NCBI RefSeq assembly: GCF_000761215.1
Contig: NZ_CP009438.1
Location: 4,667,501 to 4,731,500 of the forward strand
Length of the DNA stretch: 64,000 nucleotides
Source: Streptomyces glaucescens
GTDB taxonomy: Bacteria > Actinomycetota > Actinomycetes > Streptomycetales > Streptomycetaceae
Reading direction: 5' to 3'
Within the stretch, counting starts at the first letter, position 1. Every line of letters starts with the position of its first letter. Position numbers and translations under genes: made by a program. Below are positions 31,465-39,910 of this stretch, piece by piece. The notes beneath the pieces were generated by a model, which was given only the letters and a program-made list of their open reading frames with translations, was not told the DNA's origin and searched no databases.

Positions 31465-33642
31465 ATGAACAAGAACATCCGCCGATCGATCGTCATAGCC
31501 GCCGGTGTCACGGGCGCCTGGGCGCTCGGTTCCACCTGCGCGACCGCCGGCGAACTGCCCGCCCCCTCCCTCTCCGCGCCGGACGCGGCCGACACCGAGG
31601 GCACCCTCGCCTCGGTCACCGGCGACCTCACCGACACGGTGGAGGGGACCGTCTCCGGCGTCACCGGCGGCGATGCCGTGCGCGCCGTGACCGGCACGCC
31701 GGCCGGCACCCTCGGCGCGGCCGGCGACACGGTCGACGGCACCCTCGGCCAGGCCACCGGCACCGTCTCCCGGACGGCCGGCACCGCCGGCTCGGCCGCC
31801 ACCACCGCCCCCGGCCCGGTCTCCGGCCAGGCTCCCGCCGTCTCCGCCGCCGACCAGGCCCGCCGGTACGTCGACGCCGAGGTCTCCCTCCCGAAGACCG
31901 CCGAGGCCACCGAGGTCCGCGGCGCCCAGGCCGTCCACGGCGCCCACGCCGCCCGCACCGCCGCGCAGGCCGAGGCGGACGCCACCGCCGGTGTGACCGC
32001 CGAGGCGGGCCGGGACGCGCTCCCGGACGTCCCCTCGTCCCCCCAGGACCTGATCGACTACCTCTTCGGTCCCCTCTCCGCCTTCGCGCCCGAGCTGGAG
32101 CAGGCCCTGGCCGCCGCCGGGACGCGGCTGCACGGCGCCCAGTCGGCTGCGCGCACCCAGGCGCAGGGCGTCGAGGGCGTCGTACGGACGAAGGCGCAGT
32201 ACGCGGCCGCGGGCGCGGGCCGCACCGCCGTCGGCGCGCAGGGCGCCGCGCGGGCCACGGCCGCCGGCGTCCAGTCCCGGGCAGCCGGCGCGGCGGCCCT
32301 CGCCCGGGGCGAGGCGGGCGCGGTGCGGACGGCCGCGCAGGCCTCCGTCTCGTCCGTGCCGGGCCATGTCACCGGAACCGTCGACGGAGTCGAGCAGCGG
32401 GTCGTGGGCACGGTCAGCACGGTCTCCGGCACGGTGAGCACCGTCCGTGCGACGGCGCTCGGCACCGTCGGCACGGCCTCCGCCACCGTCCAGGGCCTCC
32501 CGGGCCGGGTCACCCCGGTCGTCCAGGAGACGGCCGCCGCAGCGGTGCCGCCGCTCGCCGCCTCCGCGGTCAGGGGCGCGCAGCCGGTCGCCGTCGGCGC
32601 GGTGCAGGGCGTCCACCCGGTCGTCACCGAGGCCGTGCACGGGGCCGTCCCGGTCGCCGGGCGGGCCGTGGACGGTGTGACGCCGGTCGTCACCGGCACC
32701 GTCGCCGGTCTCACCCCGGTCGCCGGTGACGCCGCCGCCGGTGTCGCCGCCACCGCGGGGCACACCGTCGACGCCGCGACCGCGCTCGCGCACGGCGTCG
32801 TCGCCGACGTCCAGCCGGTCGCGTACGGGACCGTGCACGGGCTCCCGCCGGTCGCCGCCGACGCGGTGCACGGCGTCCACCGAGTGGTCACCGGCGTGGC
32901 GCACGGGGTCGTGCCCGTCGCCGGGCAGGCCGTGGACGGTGTGACGCCGGCCGTCACCGGGGTCGTCGCGGACGTGCCGCCGTACGCCACCGGGCTGGCC
33001 GGCGAGGCCGCCGCGGACGCGCCCGGCACCGTGCTGCCGCCGGCCGCGCACACCGCCGTCCGCGGGGTGGTGCCGGTCGTCGGCCAGGCCGTCACGGACG
33101 CGGGCGCACTGGCCCACGGCGTGACGGGTGACGTGCGCTCCTTCGGGGCGGGTGCCGCCGCGGACGTGGCGCCGTTCGGGCGGGGCGTGGCCGGGCGGAC
33201 CGGCGGTCTCGCGCGGGGGGTGGCGGACGAGGTGCCGCCGTTCGCGCAGGGCGTCACGGGCGCCGTCCAGCCGGTCGTGGACACCGTGTACGACACCGTG
33301 CGGCCGGCCGCAAAGGCCGTCGGCGGTGTGAGCGGCAGTGCCGCCGGGGCGGCGTACGGCGTCGCCGGCGCCGTCGCGCCGTTCGCGCACGGCGTGGCGG
33401 GCGAGGCGGTCCCGTTCGCGCACGGGGTGGCGGACGGCGTCGCCCCGTTCGCCGGGGACCTGACCGGCACCGTTCACTCCACCGGCGGCACCCTCGCCGC
33501 CCACGCGGTCACCGGCGCGCAGGACGTGTCCGGGTCGGTCACCCCGGGCTGGGCCCCGGCCGCCCACGACCTGCACGCCCCGCGAAACGGCGCCCACGGC
33601 CCGCAGGGCTCCTCCGGCCCCCTCGGTTCGTACGGCGTGTGA
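31465..33642 (+). CDS. Secreted protein built of 11-residue repeats
   Basis: 725 residues. The signal peptide is MNKNIRRSIVIAAGVTGAWA then LGSTCATAGE. Residues about 370-620 are a regular 11-residue repeat, consensus G-V-x-P-V-(V/A)-x-x-(A/G)-V-x, about 22 copies; examples are GVHPVVTEAVH, GAVPVAGRAVD, GVTPVVTGTVA, GLPPVAADAVH and DVAPFGRGVAG. The preceding part (about 280-370) is a looser Thr/Val/Ser version. The composition is Ala, Val, Gly, Thr, Pro, with almost no Cys or Trp. Function unknown; a surface polymer, amphipathic or lipid-binding role is conceivable. The frame on the other strand is a shadow. AAAGGA precedes the ATG and a strong terminator follows. Confidence 0.75.
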   Translation: MNKNIRRSIVIAAGVTGAWALGSTCATAGELPAPSLSAPDAADTEGTLASVTGDLTDTVEGTVSGVTGGDAVRAVTGTPAGTLGAAGDTVDGTLGQATGTVSRTAGTAGSAATTAPGPVSGQAPAVSAADQARRYVDAEVSLPKTAEATEVRGAQAVHGAHAARTAAQAEADATAGVTAEAGRDALPDVPSSPQDLIDYLFGPLSAFAPELEQALAAAGTRLHGAQSAARTQAQGVEGVVRTKAQYAAAGAGRTAVGAQGAARATAAGVQSRAAGAAALARGEAGAVRTAAQASVSSVPGHVTGTVDGVEQRVVGTVSTVSGTVSTVRATALGTVGTASATVQGLPGRVTPVVQETAAAAVPPLAASAVRGAQPVAVGAVQGVHPVVTEAVHGAVPVAGRAVDGVTPVVTGTVAGLTPVAGDAAAGVAATAGHTVDAATALAHGVVADVQPVAYGTVHGLPPVAADAVHGVHRVVTGVAHGVVPVAGQAVDGVTPAVTGVVADVPPYATGLAGEAAADAPGTVLPPAAHTAVRGVVPVVGQAVTDAGALAHGVTGDVRSFGAGAAADVAPFGRGVAGRTGGLARGVADEVPPFAQGVTGAVQPVVDTVYDTVRPAAKAVGGVSGSAAGAAYGVAGAVAPFAHGVAGEAVPFAHGVADGVAPFAGDLTGTVHSTGGTLAAHAVTGAQDVSGSVTPGWAPAAHDLHAPRNGAHGPQGSSGPLGSYGV

Positions 33643-34086
33643 GCTTCGCCGGGGGCGCGGACCGGACGGCCGAAAGCCGTCGGCGGGTCCGGCCGTGCCC
33701 CCGCGGAGAGGGCCCGGCGGTCCCCATTGGGGTGGGGAGCGCCGCGGCCCGAGCCCCGGCGGGCGGCACCGGATCACCCGTTCGCCGCCGCCGGGGCCCG
33801 AACAGGGAACCTCACCGGGTCCGCCCCGGCCCGGTGAGGTTCCGCCCCGCTCGCACAGGTCCCGACACCCGGTGCCACAGATCCCGGCATCATGTGACAG
33901 GTATCACCGCTCGGGTGTGACCCGCGATTTAGAACGCCCCCGCAACCGGCGATAACCTGCGAGACGGACATGCCGCGCGCTCGGACACCGTGTGCGCCTC
34001 CCTAGTGACAGCGGACGTCACGTTGCCCTTCGCGGCACGCCCACGCATCCAACGAACCGCGAGATCACTGATAGGGACGGAAGCGC
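33643..34086. other. Intergenic region before sucC
   Basis: About 440 bases. It holds the terminator at 33806-33843. The sucC promoter probably lies in the AT-richer stretch 33925-33965 (GATTTAGAAC and GATAACCTGC), but I cannot fix the boxes. No small gene or riboswitch is recognised. Confidence 0.45.
33806..33843 (+). terminator. Intrinsic terminator after the 11-residue-repeat protein gene
   Basis: Perfect 14-bp stem GGAACCTCACCGGG with its complement (33830-33843) and a 10-base loop, 164 bases after the stop. Confidence 0.75.
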
Positions 34087-35268
34087 GTGGACCTGTTCGA
34101 GTACCAGGCGAGGGACCTCTTCGCCAAGCACGATGTACCGGTGCTGGCCGGTGAAGTCATCGACACGCCTGAGGCGGCGCGCGAGATCACCGAGCGTCTG
34201 GGCGGCAAGTCCGTCGTCAAGGCGCAGGTGAAGGTCGGTGGTCGCGGCAAGGCCGGTGGCGTGAAGCTGGCCGCCACTCCGGACGAGGCCGTCGCCCGTT
34301 CGACGGACATCCTCGGCATGGACATCAAGGGCCACACGGTCCACAAGGTCATGATCGCCGAGACCGCTCCGGAGATCGTCGAGGAGTACTACGTCTCCTT
34401 CCTCCTCGACCGTGCGAACCGCACCTTCCTGTCCATCGCCTCGGTCGAGGGCGGCATGGACATCGAGGAGGTGGCGGCCACCCGTCCGGAGGCCGTCGCC
34501 AAGACGCCGATCGACGCGATCGACGGCGTGACCGCCGAGAAGGCCCGCGAGATCGTCGAGGCCGCGAAGTTCCCGGCCGAGGTGGCCGACAAGGTCGCCG
34601 ACGTGCTGGTCAAGCTGTGGGACGTCTTCATCAAGGAGGACGCCCTCCTGGTCGAGGTGAACCCGCTGGCCAAGGTCGCCTCCGGTGACGTCATCGCCCT
34701 CGACGGCAAGGTGTCGCTGGACGACAACGCCGAGTTCCGCCACCCGGAGTTCGAGGAGCTGCACGACAAGGCCGCGGCCAACCCGCTCGAGGCCGCCGCC
34801 AAGGAGAAGAACCTCAACTACGTCAAGCTCGACGGCGAGGTCGGCATCATCGGCAACGGCGCCGGTCTCGTCATGAGCACCCTGGACGTCGTCGCGTACG
34901 CCGGTGAGAAGCACGGCGACGTGAAGCCCGCCAACTTCCTGGACATCGGTGGCGGCGCCTCCGCCCAGGTGATGGCGAACGGCCTGGAGATCATCCTCGG
35001 CGACCCGGACGTGAAGTCCGTCTTCGTCAACGTCTTCGGTGGCATCACCGCCTGCGACGAGGTCGCCAACGGCATCGTCCAGGCCCTGAAGCTCCTCGAG
35101 GACCGCGGCGAGGAGGTCACCAAGCCGCTGGTCGTCCGTCTCGACGGCAACAACGCCGAGCTGGGCCGCCAGATCCTCACCGACGCCAACCACCCGCTGG
35201 TCCAGCGCGTCGACACCATGGACGGCGCGGCCGACAAGGCCGCCGAGCTGGCCCACGCCGCCAAGTAA
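34087..35268 (+). CDS. sucC: Succinyl-CoA synthetase beta subunit (ADP/GDP-forming)
   Basis: 393 residues, near the usual 388. The N-terminus MDLFEYQARDLFAKHDVPVL starts the ATP-grasp fold. KSVVKAQVKVGGRGKAGGVK is the nucleotide-binding loop. EVNPLAKVASGDVIALDGKV carries the metal ligands. The C-terminal FVNVFGGITACDEVANGI is the ligase domain that meets the alpha subunit's active-site His. It makes succinate and ATP/GTP from succinyl-CoA in the TCA cycle. GTG start at 34087. The sucD gene starts 27 bases downstream, one operon. Confidence 0.97.
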   Translation: MDLFEYQARDLFAKHDVPVLAGEVIDTPEAAREITERLGGKSVVKAQVKVGGRGKAGGVKLAATPDEAVARSTDILGMDIKGHTVHKVMIAETAPEIVEEYYVSFLLDRANRTFLSIASVEGGMDIEEVAATRPEAVAKTPIDAIDGVTAEKAREIVEAAKFPAEVADKVADVLVKLWDVFIKEDALLVEVNPLAKVASGDVIALDGKVSLDDNAEFRHPEFEELHDKAAANPLEAAAKEKNLNYVKLDGEVGIIGNGAGLVMSTLDVVAYAGEKHGDVKPANFLDIGGGASAQVMANGLEIILGDPDVKSVFVNVFGGITACDEVANGIVQALKLLEDRGEEVTKPLVVRLDGNNAELGRQILTDANHPLVQRVDTMDGAADKAAELAHAAK

Positions 35269-35295
35269 GCACTCAGGACGAGGACACCACACACC

Positions 35296-36180
35296 ATGGC
35301 TATCTGGCTCAACAAGGACAGCAAGGTCATCGTCCAGGGCATGACCGGCGCCACGGGCATGAAGCACACCAAGCTCATGCTCGGTGACGGCACCAACGTC
35401 GTGGGCGGCGTGAACCCGCGCAAGGCGGGTCAGACCGTGGACTTCGACGGTACCGAGGTACCCGTCTTCGGCACCGTCAAGGAGGCCATCGAGGCCACCG
35501 GCGCCAACGTCTCCGTCATCTTCGTGCCGGAGAAGTTCACCAAGGACGCGGTCGTCGAGGCCATCGACGCCGAGATCCCGCTGGCCGTCGTGATCACCGA
35601 GGGCATCGCCGTGCACGACACGGCGTCCTTCTGGGCGTACGCCGGCAAGAAGGGCAACAAGACCCGCATCATCGGCCCGAACTGCCCCGGCATCATCACC
35701 CCGGGCCAGTCCAACGTCGGCATCATCCCGGGCGACATCACCAAGCCGGGCCGCATCGGCCTGGTCTCGAAGTCCGGCACGCTGACGTACCAGATGATGT
35801 ACGAGCTGCGCGACATCGGCTTCTCGACCTGTGTCGGCATCGGCGGTGACCCGATCATCGGCACCACCCACATCGACGCCCTGGCCGCCTTCCAGGAGGA
35901 CCCGGAGACCGACCTCATCGTGATGATCGGTGAGATCGGCGGCGACGCCGAGGAGCGGGCCGCGGCCTTCATCAAGGAGAACGTGACCAAGCCGGTCGTC
36001 GGCTACGTCGCGGGCTTCACCGCGCCCGAGGGCAAGACGATGGGCCACGCCGGCGCCATCGTCTCCGGCTCCTCCGGCACCGCGCAGGCCAAGAAGGAGG
36101 CCCTGGAGGCCGCCGGCGTCAAGGTCGGCAAGACGCCGACCGAGACGGCGAAGCTGGCCCGTGAGGTCCTGGCCGGCTGA
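35296..36180 (+). CDS. sucD: Succinyl-CoA synthetase alpha subunit
   Basis: 294 residues. The CoA-binding Rossmann domain starts IWLNKDSKVIVQGMTGATGM. NCPGIITPGQSNVGIIPG and GKTMGHAGAIVSGSSGTAQ follow, the latter containing the His that is phosphorylated during catalysis. Together with SucC it forms the TCA enzyme. AGGACGAGGAC lies upstream of the ATG. A 17-bp terminator hairpin ends the operon. Confidence 0.97.
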   Translation: MAIWLNKDSKVIVQGMTGATGMKHTKLMLGDGTNVVGGVNPRKAGQTVDFDGTEVPVFGTVKEAIEATGANVSVIFVPEKFTKDAVVEAIDAEIPLAVVITEGIAVHDTASFWAYAGKKGNKTRIIGPNCPGIITPGQSNVGIIPGDITKPGRIGLVSKSGTLTYQMMYELRDIGFSTCVGIGGDPIIGTTHIDALAAFQEDPETDLIVMIGEIGGDAEERAAAFIKENVTKPVVGYVAGFTAPEGKTMGHAGAIVSGSSGTAQAKKEALEAAGVKVGKTPTETAKLAREVLAG

Positions 36181-36216
36181 CACCCCGGCCGTTAGCCGGC
36201 ACGGCGGACAGTCACC

Positions 36217-36254
36217 GGAAGGGCCCGCACCCCACTCGGGGTGCGGGCCCTTCC
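36217..36254. terminator. Bidirectional terminator after sucCD
   Basis: Perfect 17-bp stem GGAAGGGCCCGCACCCC with its complement and a four-base loop. It is 37 bases after sucD and 18 bases beyond the end of the convergent XRE gene. Confidence 0.9.
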
Positions 36255-36271
36255 GCATGCCCGCGCGGTGT

Positions 36272-37552
36272 TCACCCCGGTTCCGGGACCAGTCTCTGCG
36301 GTCCGGTCACCGTCTCCTCGCGCAGCTTCGCGCGCAGCTCCAGCTCCCGTTCCGACAGCGGGCCCGGCGCGGCCCGCGGCGGCACTCCGCGCACCGTCTC
36401 ACCCGGCGGCACCGGAGGCTCGTACCGCGTGGGGGCCGTTCGCAGGGTCAGCGCGGTCGCGCCGATCAGCGTCACCGTGAAGGCGATGGCGGCCCGCGTC
36501 CAGAACCGGGCCCGGCGCTCGCTCCCGCCGCGCACCGCCGGCGGCCGGGCCGCGCGCAGCCGCTCGGCGGACGCCAGCTCGGCGAGCCGCTGGTGCAGGA
36601 CGGCGGGGTCCGACAGCTCCGGCAGCCGCTCGGCCACCGCCTCGCGCGCGTGCAGCAGCCGGTTCGCCGCCGCCGGCGTGCTCGCCTCCGTCTCCGCCGC
36701 GGTCTCCGGCAGGCCGAGCCCGACCCCGTCGTACAGCACCAGGGTGCGGCGGTACGGCGGCGGAAGGGCCAGCAGGACGTCGAGCAGGGCACGGTCGGAG
36801 GCGTTCGCGGGGGGCGGTTCGGGGTGGCGGTAGCGGGGCCGGAAGCAGTGCCAGGGGGAGAGGGCGTACTCGTACGCCGCCGCGCGCACCCACCCCGCCG
36901 GATCCCGGTCGACGGCCACCTCGGGCCAGCGCTGCCAGGCGAGCTGGAACGCCCGCTCCACGGACTCCCGGGCGAGTTCCCGCCGCCCGGTCAGGAGGTA
37001 GGCCTGACGGACGAGCGCGGGCGCGCAGAAGGCGTAGAGGGCGTCGAAGGCCTGGTCGGGGGTGAGCGGGGCGGGGGTCCGGGCCGGCGCGGCCACGGCG
37101 GGGAGCAGCGCGGGCTCCCGCTCCGGTCCGCTTCCCCGTCCGGTCTCCGGTCCGTCTCCCGGCCCGGTCTCCCGTCCGGTCCCCGGTCCGTCACCTCGTT
37201 CCGGGTCCTCGCCGCGCGTGCTCTGACTCGGGGTCAGCACCGGCGGGGATGCGGCGAGGACGGGGGGCCCGCCGGTCACGGGTGCGGTGGCGGGCAGTCC
37301 CGCCGCGACCGGGGCCGGCGCGCCGTCGGCAGCGGCCTCGGACGGCGCCGGCTCGGCCAGTTGGGCCAGCAGTCTCGCGTACGCGTCGCGTCTGCGCCCC
37401 CGGGGAGAGGTGCGGCCGGACTCCCACGCCCGCACGGTCTCCCGGCTGACGCCCACCTGAGAGGCGAGCTGAGCCTGTGTCAGGGCGGCGGCCTCGCGCA
37501 GCCGTCGGCGCTCCTTGGGTGGGGGAAGCGGGGGTGCGGGATGCTGCGTCAC
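36272..37552 (-). CDS. XRE helix-turn-helix / sigma-like region / single-pass membrane protein
   Basis: 426 residues. An XRE helix-turn-helix (ERRRLREAAALTQAQLASQV then GVSRETVRAWESGRTSPRGR) occupies about residues 13-65. A disordered Pro/Gly-rich linker with GTGRETGPGDGPETGRG repeats follows. A region like ECF sigma regions 2 and 4 spans about 170-310: QAFDALYAFCAPALVRQAYL, AWQRWPEVAVDRDPAGWVRA, LLALPPPYRRTLVLYDGVGL. One transmembrane helix (TRAAIAFTVTLIGATALTL) is near 368. The GTG start follows GGAGGGG. Divergent from the DUF6350 membrane gene. Role unknown; possibly a membrane-tethered regulator. Confidence 0.75.
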   Translation of the reverse strand: MTQHPAPPLPPPKERRRLREAAALTQAQLASQVGVSRETVRAWESGRTSPRGRRRDAYARLLAQLAEPAPSEAAADGAPAPVAAGLPATAPVTGGPPVLAASPPVLTPSQSTRGEDPERGDGPGTGRETGPGDGPETGRGSGPEREPALLPAVAAPARTPAPLTPDQAFDALYAFCAPALVRQAYLLTGRRELARESVERAFQLAWQRWPEVAVDRDPAGWVRAAAYEYALSPWHCFRPRYRHPEPPPANASDRALLDVLLALPPPYRRTLVLYDGVGLGLPETAAETEASTPAAANRLLHAREAVAERLPELSDPAVLHQRLAELASAERLRAARPPAVRGGSERRARFWTRAAIAFTVTLIGATALTLRTAPTRYEPPVPPGETVRGVPPRAAPGPLSERELELRAKLREETVTGPQRLVPEPG

Positions 37553-37574
37553 CGGTCACCCCTCCGTACGAAAA

Positions 37575-37590
37575 AGCACATAAGCACATA
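37575..37590. repeat. Tandem AGCACATA repeat in the XRE/membrane gene promoter region
   Basis: Two perfect adjacent 8-mers in the 96-base divergent interval. A likely operator for the XRE protein encoded alongside; inference from position only. Confidence 0.4.
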
Positions 37591-37648
37591 TTGAGCGACA
37601 CAGCGGGGGTTCGCCTGTTACGACGGAAAAGCGCGTGTCGTTGGGAGC

Positions 37649-39889
37649 ATGACGGTCGTGCACCGGATGACCGACCTCCGACCGTCGCTGTCGCCCCTGA
37701 TCGCCTCGCTGCGGCGCCCCTCGCCCGGACTCGCCGCGGCCCTGCTGAACGGCGCCCTCGCGGCCGGGCTGGGCCTCTGCTCGCTCACCGTCCTGGTGAT
37801 GCTGCTGTGGATCAGCTCGCCGTACCCGGACAGCGGGCCCGGCGGTGCGCTGCACGTCGCCGCCTCCCTCTGGCTGCTCGCGCACGGCGCCGAAGTGGTC
37901 CGCGCCGACACCGTCTCCGGACTGCCCACCCCGGTCGGCCTCACCCCGCTGCTGCTGCTCCTGCTGCCCGCCTGGCTGCTGCACCGGGCGGCCCGCGACG
38001 CGGTGGAGGGGGACCCGGAGGACGAGGACGAGGGGCCGTCCGTGGCGGCGCGCACGGCATGGGGCGGGGTGGTGCTGGGCTATCTGGGCGTCGGCGCCGC
38101 CGTCGTGCTGTACGCGGCGGGCGGCGCGCTGCGCCCCTCGTGGCTGTGGACCGCGCTGAGCCTGCCGCTGGTCGCCGGGGCGGCGGCCGGGGCCGGGGTG
38201 TGGTCGGCGTTCGGCCGCCCCCTGGGCCCGTGGGACGGCGGGCACGGCGCGCACGGGGTGCCGGCGCTGCTGACGGGCGCCCTGCGCCTCCTCCGCGAGC
38301 CGGACGCCGGGCCGGGCCGGGGCCGGCTGGAGGTCGCGGCGCGGGCCGCCGCGGCCGGGACCGCCGCGTACATCGGAGGCGGGGCGCTGCTGGTGGCGGT
38401 GTCCCTGGTGGGCCACGGCGGGGCGGCGCGGGCGGCGTTCGCGCAGCTCGCGGACGGCTGGTCGGACCGGTTCGCGGTCCTGCTGCTGTGTGCCGCGCTG
38501 GTGCCGAACGCCGCGGTGTGGGGCGCGTCCTACGCGCTCGGTCCCGGTTTCGCCGTCGGTGTCGGCCGGGTCACCGGCCCCCTGTCGGCCGCGTCCACGT
38601 CGCTGCTGCCGCCGTTCCCGCTGCTGGCGGCGGTGCCGGAGGCGGGTCCCGGGACGCCGCTGGACTGGGCGGTCGCCGTGGTGCCGGTGGCGGCCGGGGT
38701 CACGGTGGGCTGGTTCGTGGCCCGGGCGGGGGAGGGCTGGTCGCCGGGCCGGACCGCGCTGGGCGCGCTGCTCGCGGCCGGGTTGTGCGCGGTGGCGCTG
38801 GCCGTGCTGGCCGGGCTGGCGGGCGGCCCGCTCGGCGCCGGGAGGCTGGCCCGCTTCGGGCCGGTGTGGTGGCAGACCGGGGCGGCGGGCCTGCTGTGGA
38901 CGGCGGCCGTCGGTGTGCCGGTGGCGCTGGGGGTGCGATGGTGGCGGCGGCGCAGCGCCCGGTCGCGGGCCACCCGGGAGCGCGAGCAGGGCACGACCGG
39001 CGCTTCGGCGCCCGCGTCCTCCACGCCCGTGCCCCCACCACCGCCCGCGGCCCCGGACCATTCCGCAGCACCGGACCATTCCTCGGCCCCTGACCCCGTC
39101 TCGGCCTCGGACCCCGTCTCGGCCCCGGACTCCGTCTCGGCCTCGGACTCCGTCTCGGCCCCGGGCCACCCCTCGGTGCCGGCCGCCGACGAGCTGGACG
39201 ACCGGGACGGAGCGGCCGGTGCCCGGGACGACGACGGCCCGGCCGGTCTCGCGGGTGATGACGGCCCGGCCCCGGTCTCCGGCCACGGAATCCCGGCCCG
39301 GTCCGCAGGCCGGAAGGACTCGGCCGGGCCCGCAGGCCGGGAGGCCGCGGACGGGACCTCAGGCCGGGAGGCCGCGGCCGGGCCGGCAGGCCGGGAGAGC
39401 GCGGCCGGGCCCGCAGGCCGGGAGGCCGCGGACGGGACCTCAGGCCGGGAGGCCGCGGCCGGGCCGGCAGGCCGGGCGGCCGCGGACGGGCCCGCAGGCC
39501 GGGAGGCCGCGGACGGGACCCGCGACGCGGAGGCGTCGGTCTGGTTCTCCGTCGAGGAGGCCATGCTGTGGTTCTCCGACGAGAGGACCCCGACCCGGCC
39601 CTCCCAGTCCTCCCGGTCTTCCAGGCCCTCCGCGACGCCCCCGTCCGCCCGCTCCCGCGAGCCGTTCGAACTCCCCGGCTCCTCCCGGTCCGCCGACGGC
39701 CCCGGCCGCGGTCCCGGTCCCGGCCCCCGCGACGTCCCGCTCACCGAACCCCGCAGCCCCCACGACGAGGACATCGCGAGCGGCACCCACCGGACCACCC
39801 TGCCGGAGACCCCCGCGCACGTGCCGGAACGGGAAGCGGAGGCGGAGGCGCAGCCGCGGTCGCCCGGTGCCTCGCCGGCGTCCCGCTGA
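37649..39889 (+). CDS. DUF6350-type multi-pass membrane protein with repetitive C-terminal tail
   Basis: 746 residues. The first 430 residues contain about ten membrane helices with LLNGALAAGLGLCSLTVLVM, ISSPYPDSGPGGALHVAASL and VGLTPLLLLLLPAWLLHRAA, the pattern of the Streptomyces DUF6350 (PerM-like) family. The rest is a soluble low-complexity tail. It holds SVSASD/SVSAPD hexapeptides (about residues 470-505) and eight copies of a nine-residue unit (AGREAADGT-like, residues 553-624), then a Ser/Pro/Arg-rich end. GGGAG lies close before ATG 37649; ATG 37667 is an alternative. The function is unknown; it has been named for cell division in some annotations. Confidence 0.75.
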   Translation: MTVVHRMTDLRPSLSPLIASLRRPSPGLAAALLNGALAAGLGLCSLTVLVMLLWISSPYPDSGPGGALHVAASLWLLAHGAEVVRADTVSGLPTPVGLTPLLLLLLPAWLLHRAARDAVEGDPEDEDEGPSVAARTAWGGVVLGYLGVGAAVVLYAAGGALRPSWLWTALSLPLVAGAAAGAGVWSAFGRPLGPWDGGHGAHGVPALLTGALRLLREPDAGPGRGRLEVAARAAAAGTAAYIGGGALLVAVSLVGHGGAARAAFAQLADGWSDRFAVLLLCAALVPNAAVWGASYALGPGFAVGVGRVTGPLSAASTSLLPPFPLLAAVPEAGPGTPLDWAVAVVPVAAGVTVGWFVARAGEGWSPGRTALGALLAAGLCAVALAVLAGLAGGPLGAGRLARFGPVWWQTGAAGLLWTAAVGVPVALGVRWWRRRSARSRATREREQGTTGASAPASSTPVPPPPPAAPDHSAAPDHSSAPDPVSASDPVSAPDSVSASDSVSAPGHPSVPAADELDDRDGAAGARDDDGPAGLAGDDGPAPVSGHGIPARSAGRKDSAGPAGREAADGTSGREAAAGPAGRESAAGPAGREAADGTSGREAAAGPAGRAAADGPAGREAADGTRDAEASVWFSVEEAMLWFSDERTPTRPSQSSRSSRPSATPPSARSREPFELPGSSRSADGPGRGPGPGPRDVPLTEPRSPHDEDIASGTHRTTLPETPAHVPEREAEAEAQPRSPGASPASR
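39305..39520 (+). repeat. 27-bp coding minisatellite, eight units
   Basis: Eight tandem 27-bp units encode nine residues each (AGRKDSAGP, AGREAADGT, SGREAAAGP, AGRESAAGP, AGREAADGT, SGREAAAGP, AGRAAADGP, AGREAADGT). Units 2-3 and 5-6 are identical, so a two-unit duplication is recent. The reading frame is kept. Confidence 0.9.
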
Positions 39890-39910
39890 GCCCTCCCCGC
39901 CGTGCCCGGC

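Noticed and set aside
30757..33777. A 1006-codon minus-strand frame opposite the 11-residue-repeat protein
   Set aside because: The plus-strand frame has a proper start, signal peptide and terminator. The repeat simply leaves the other strand open.
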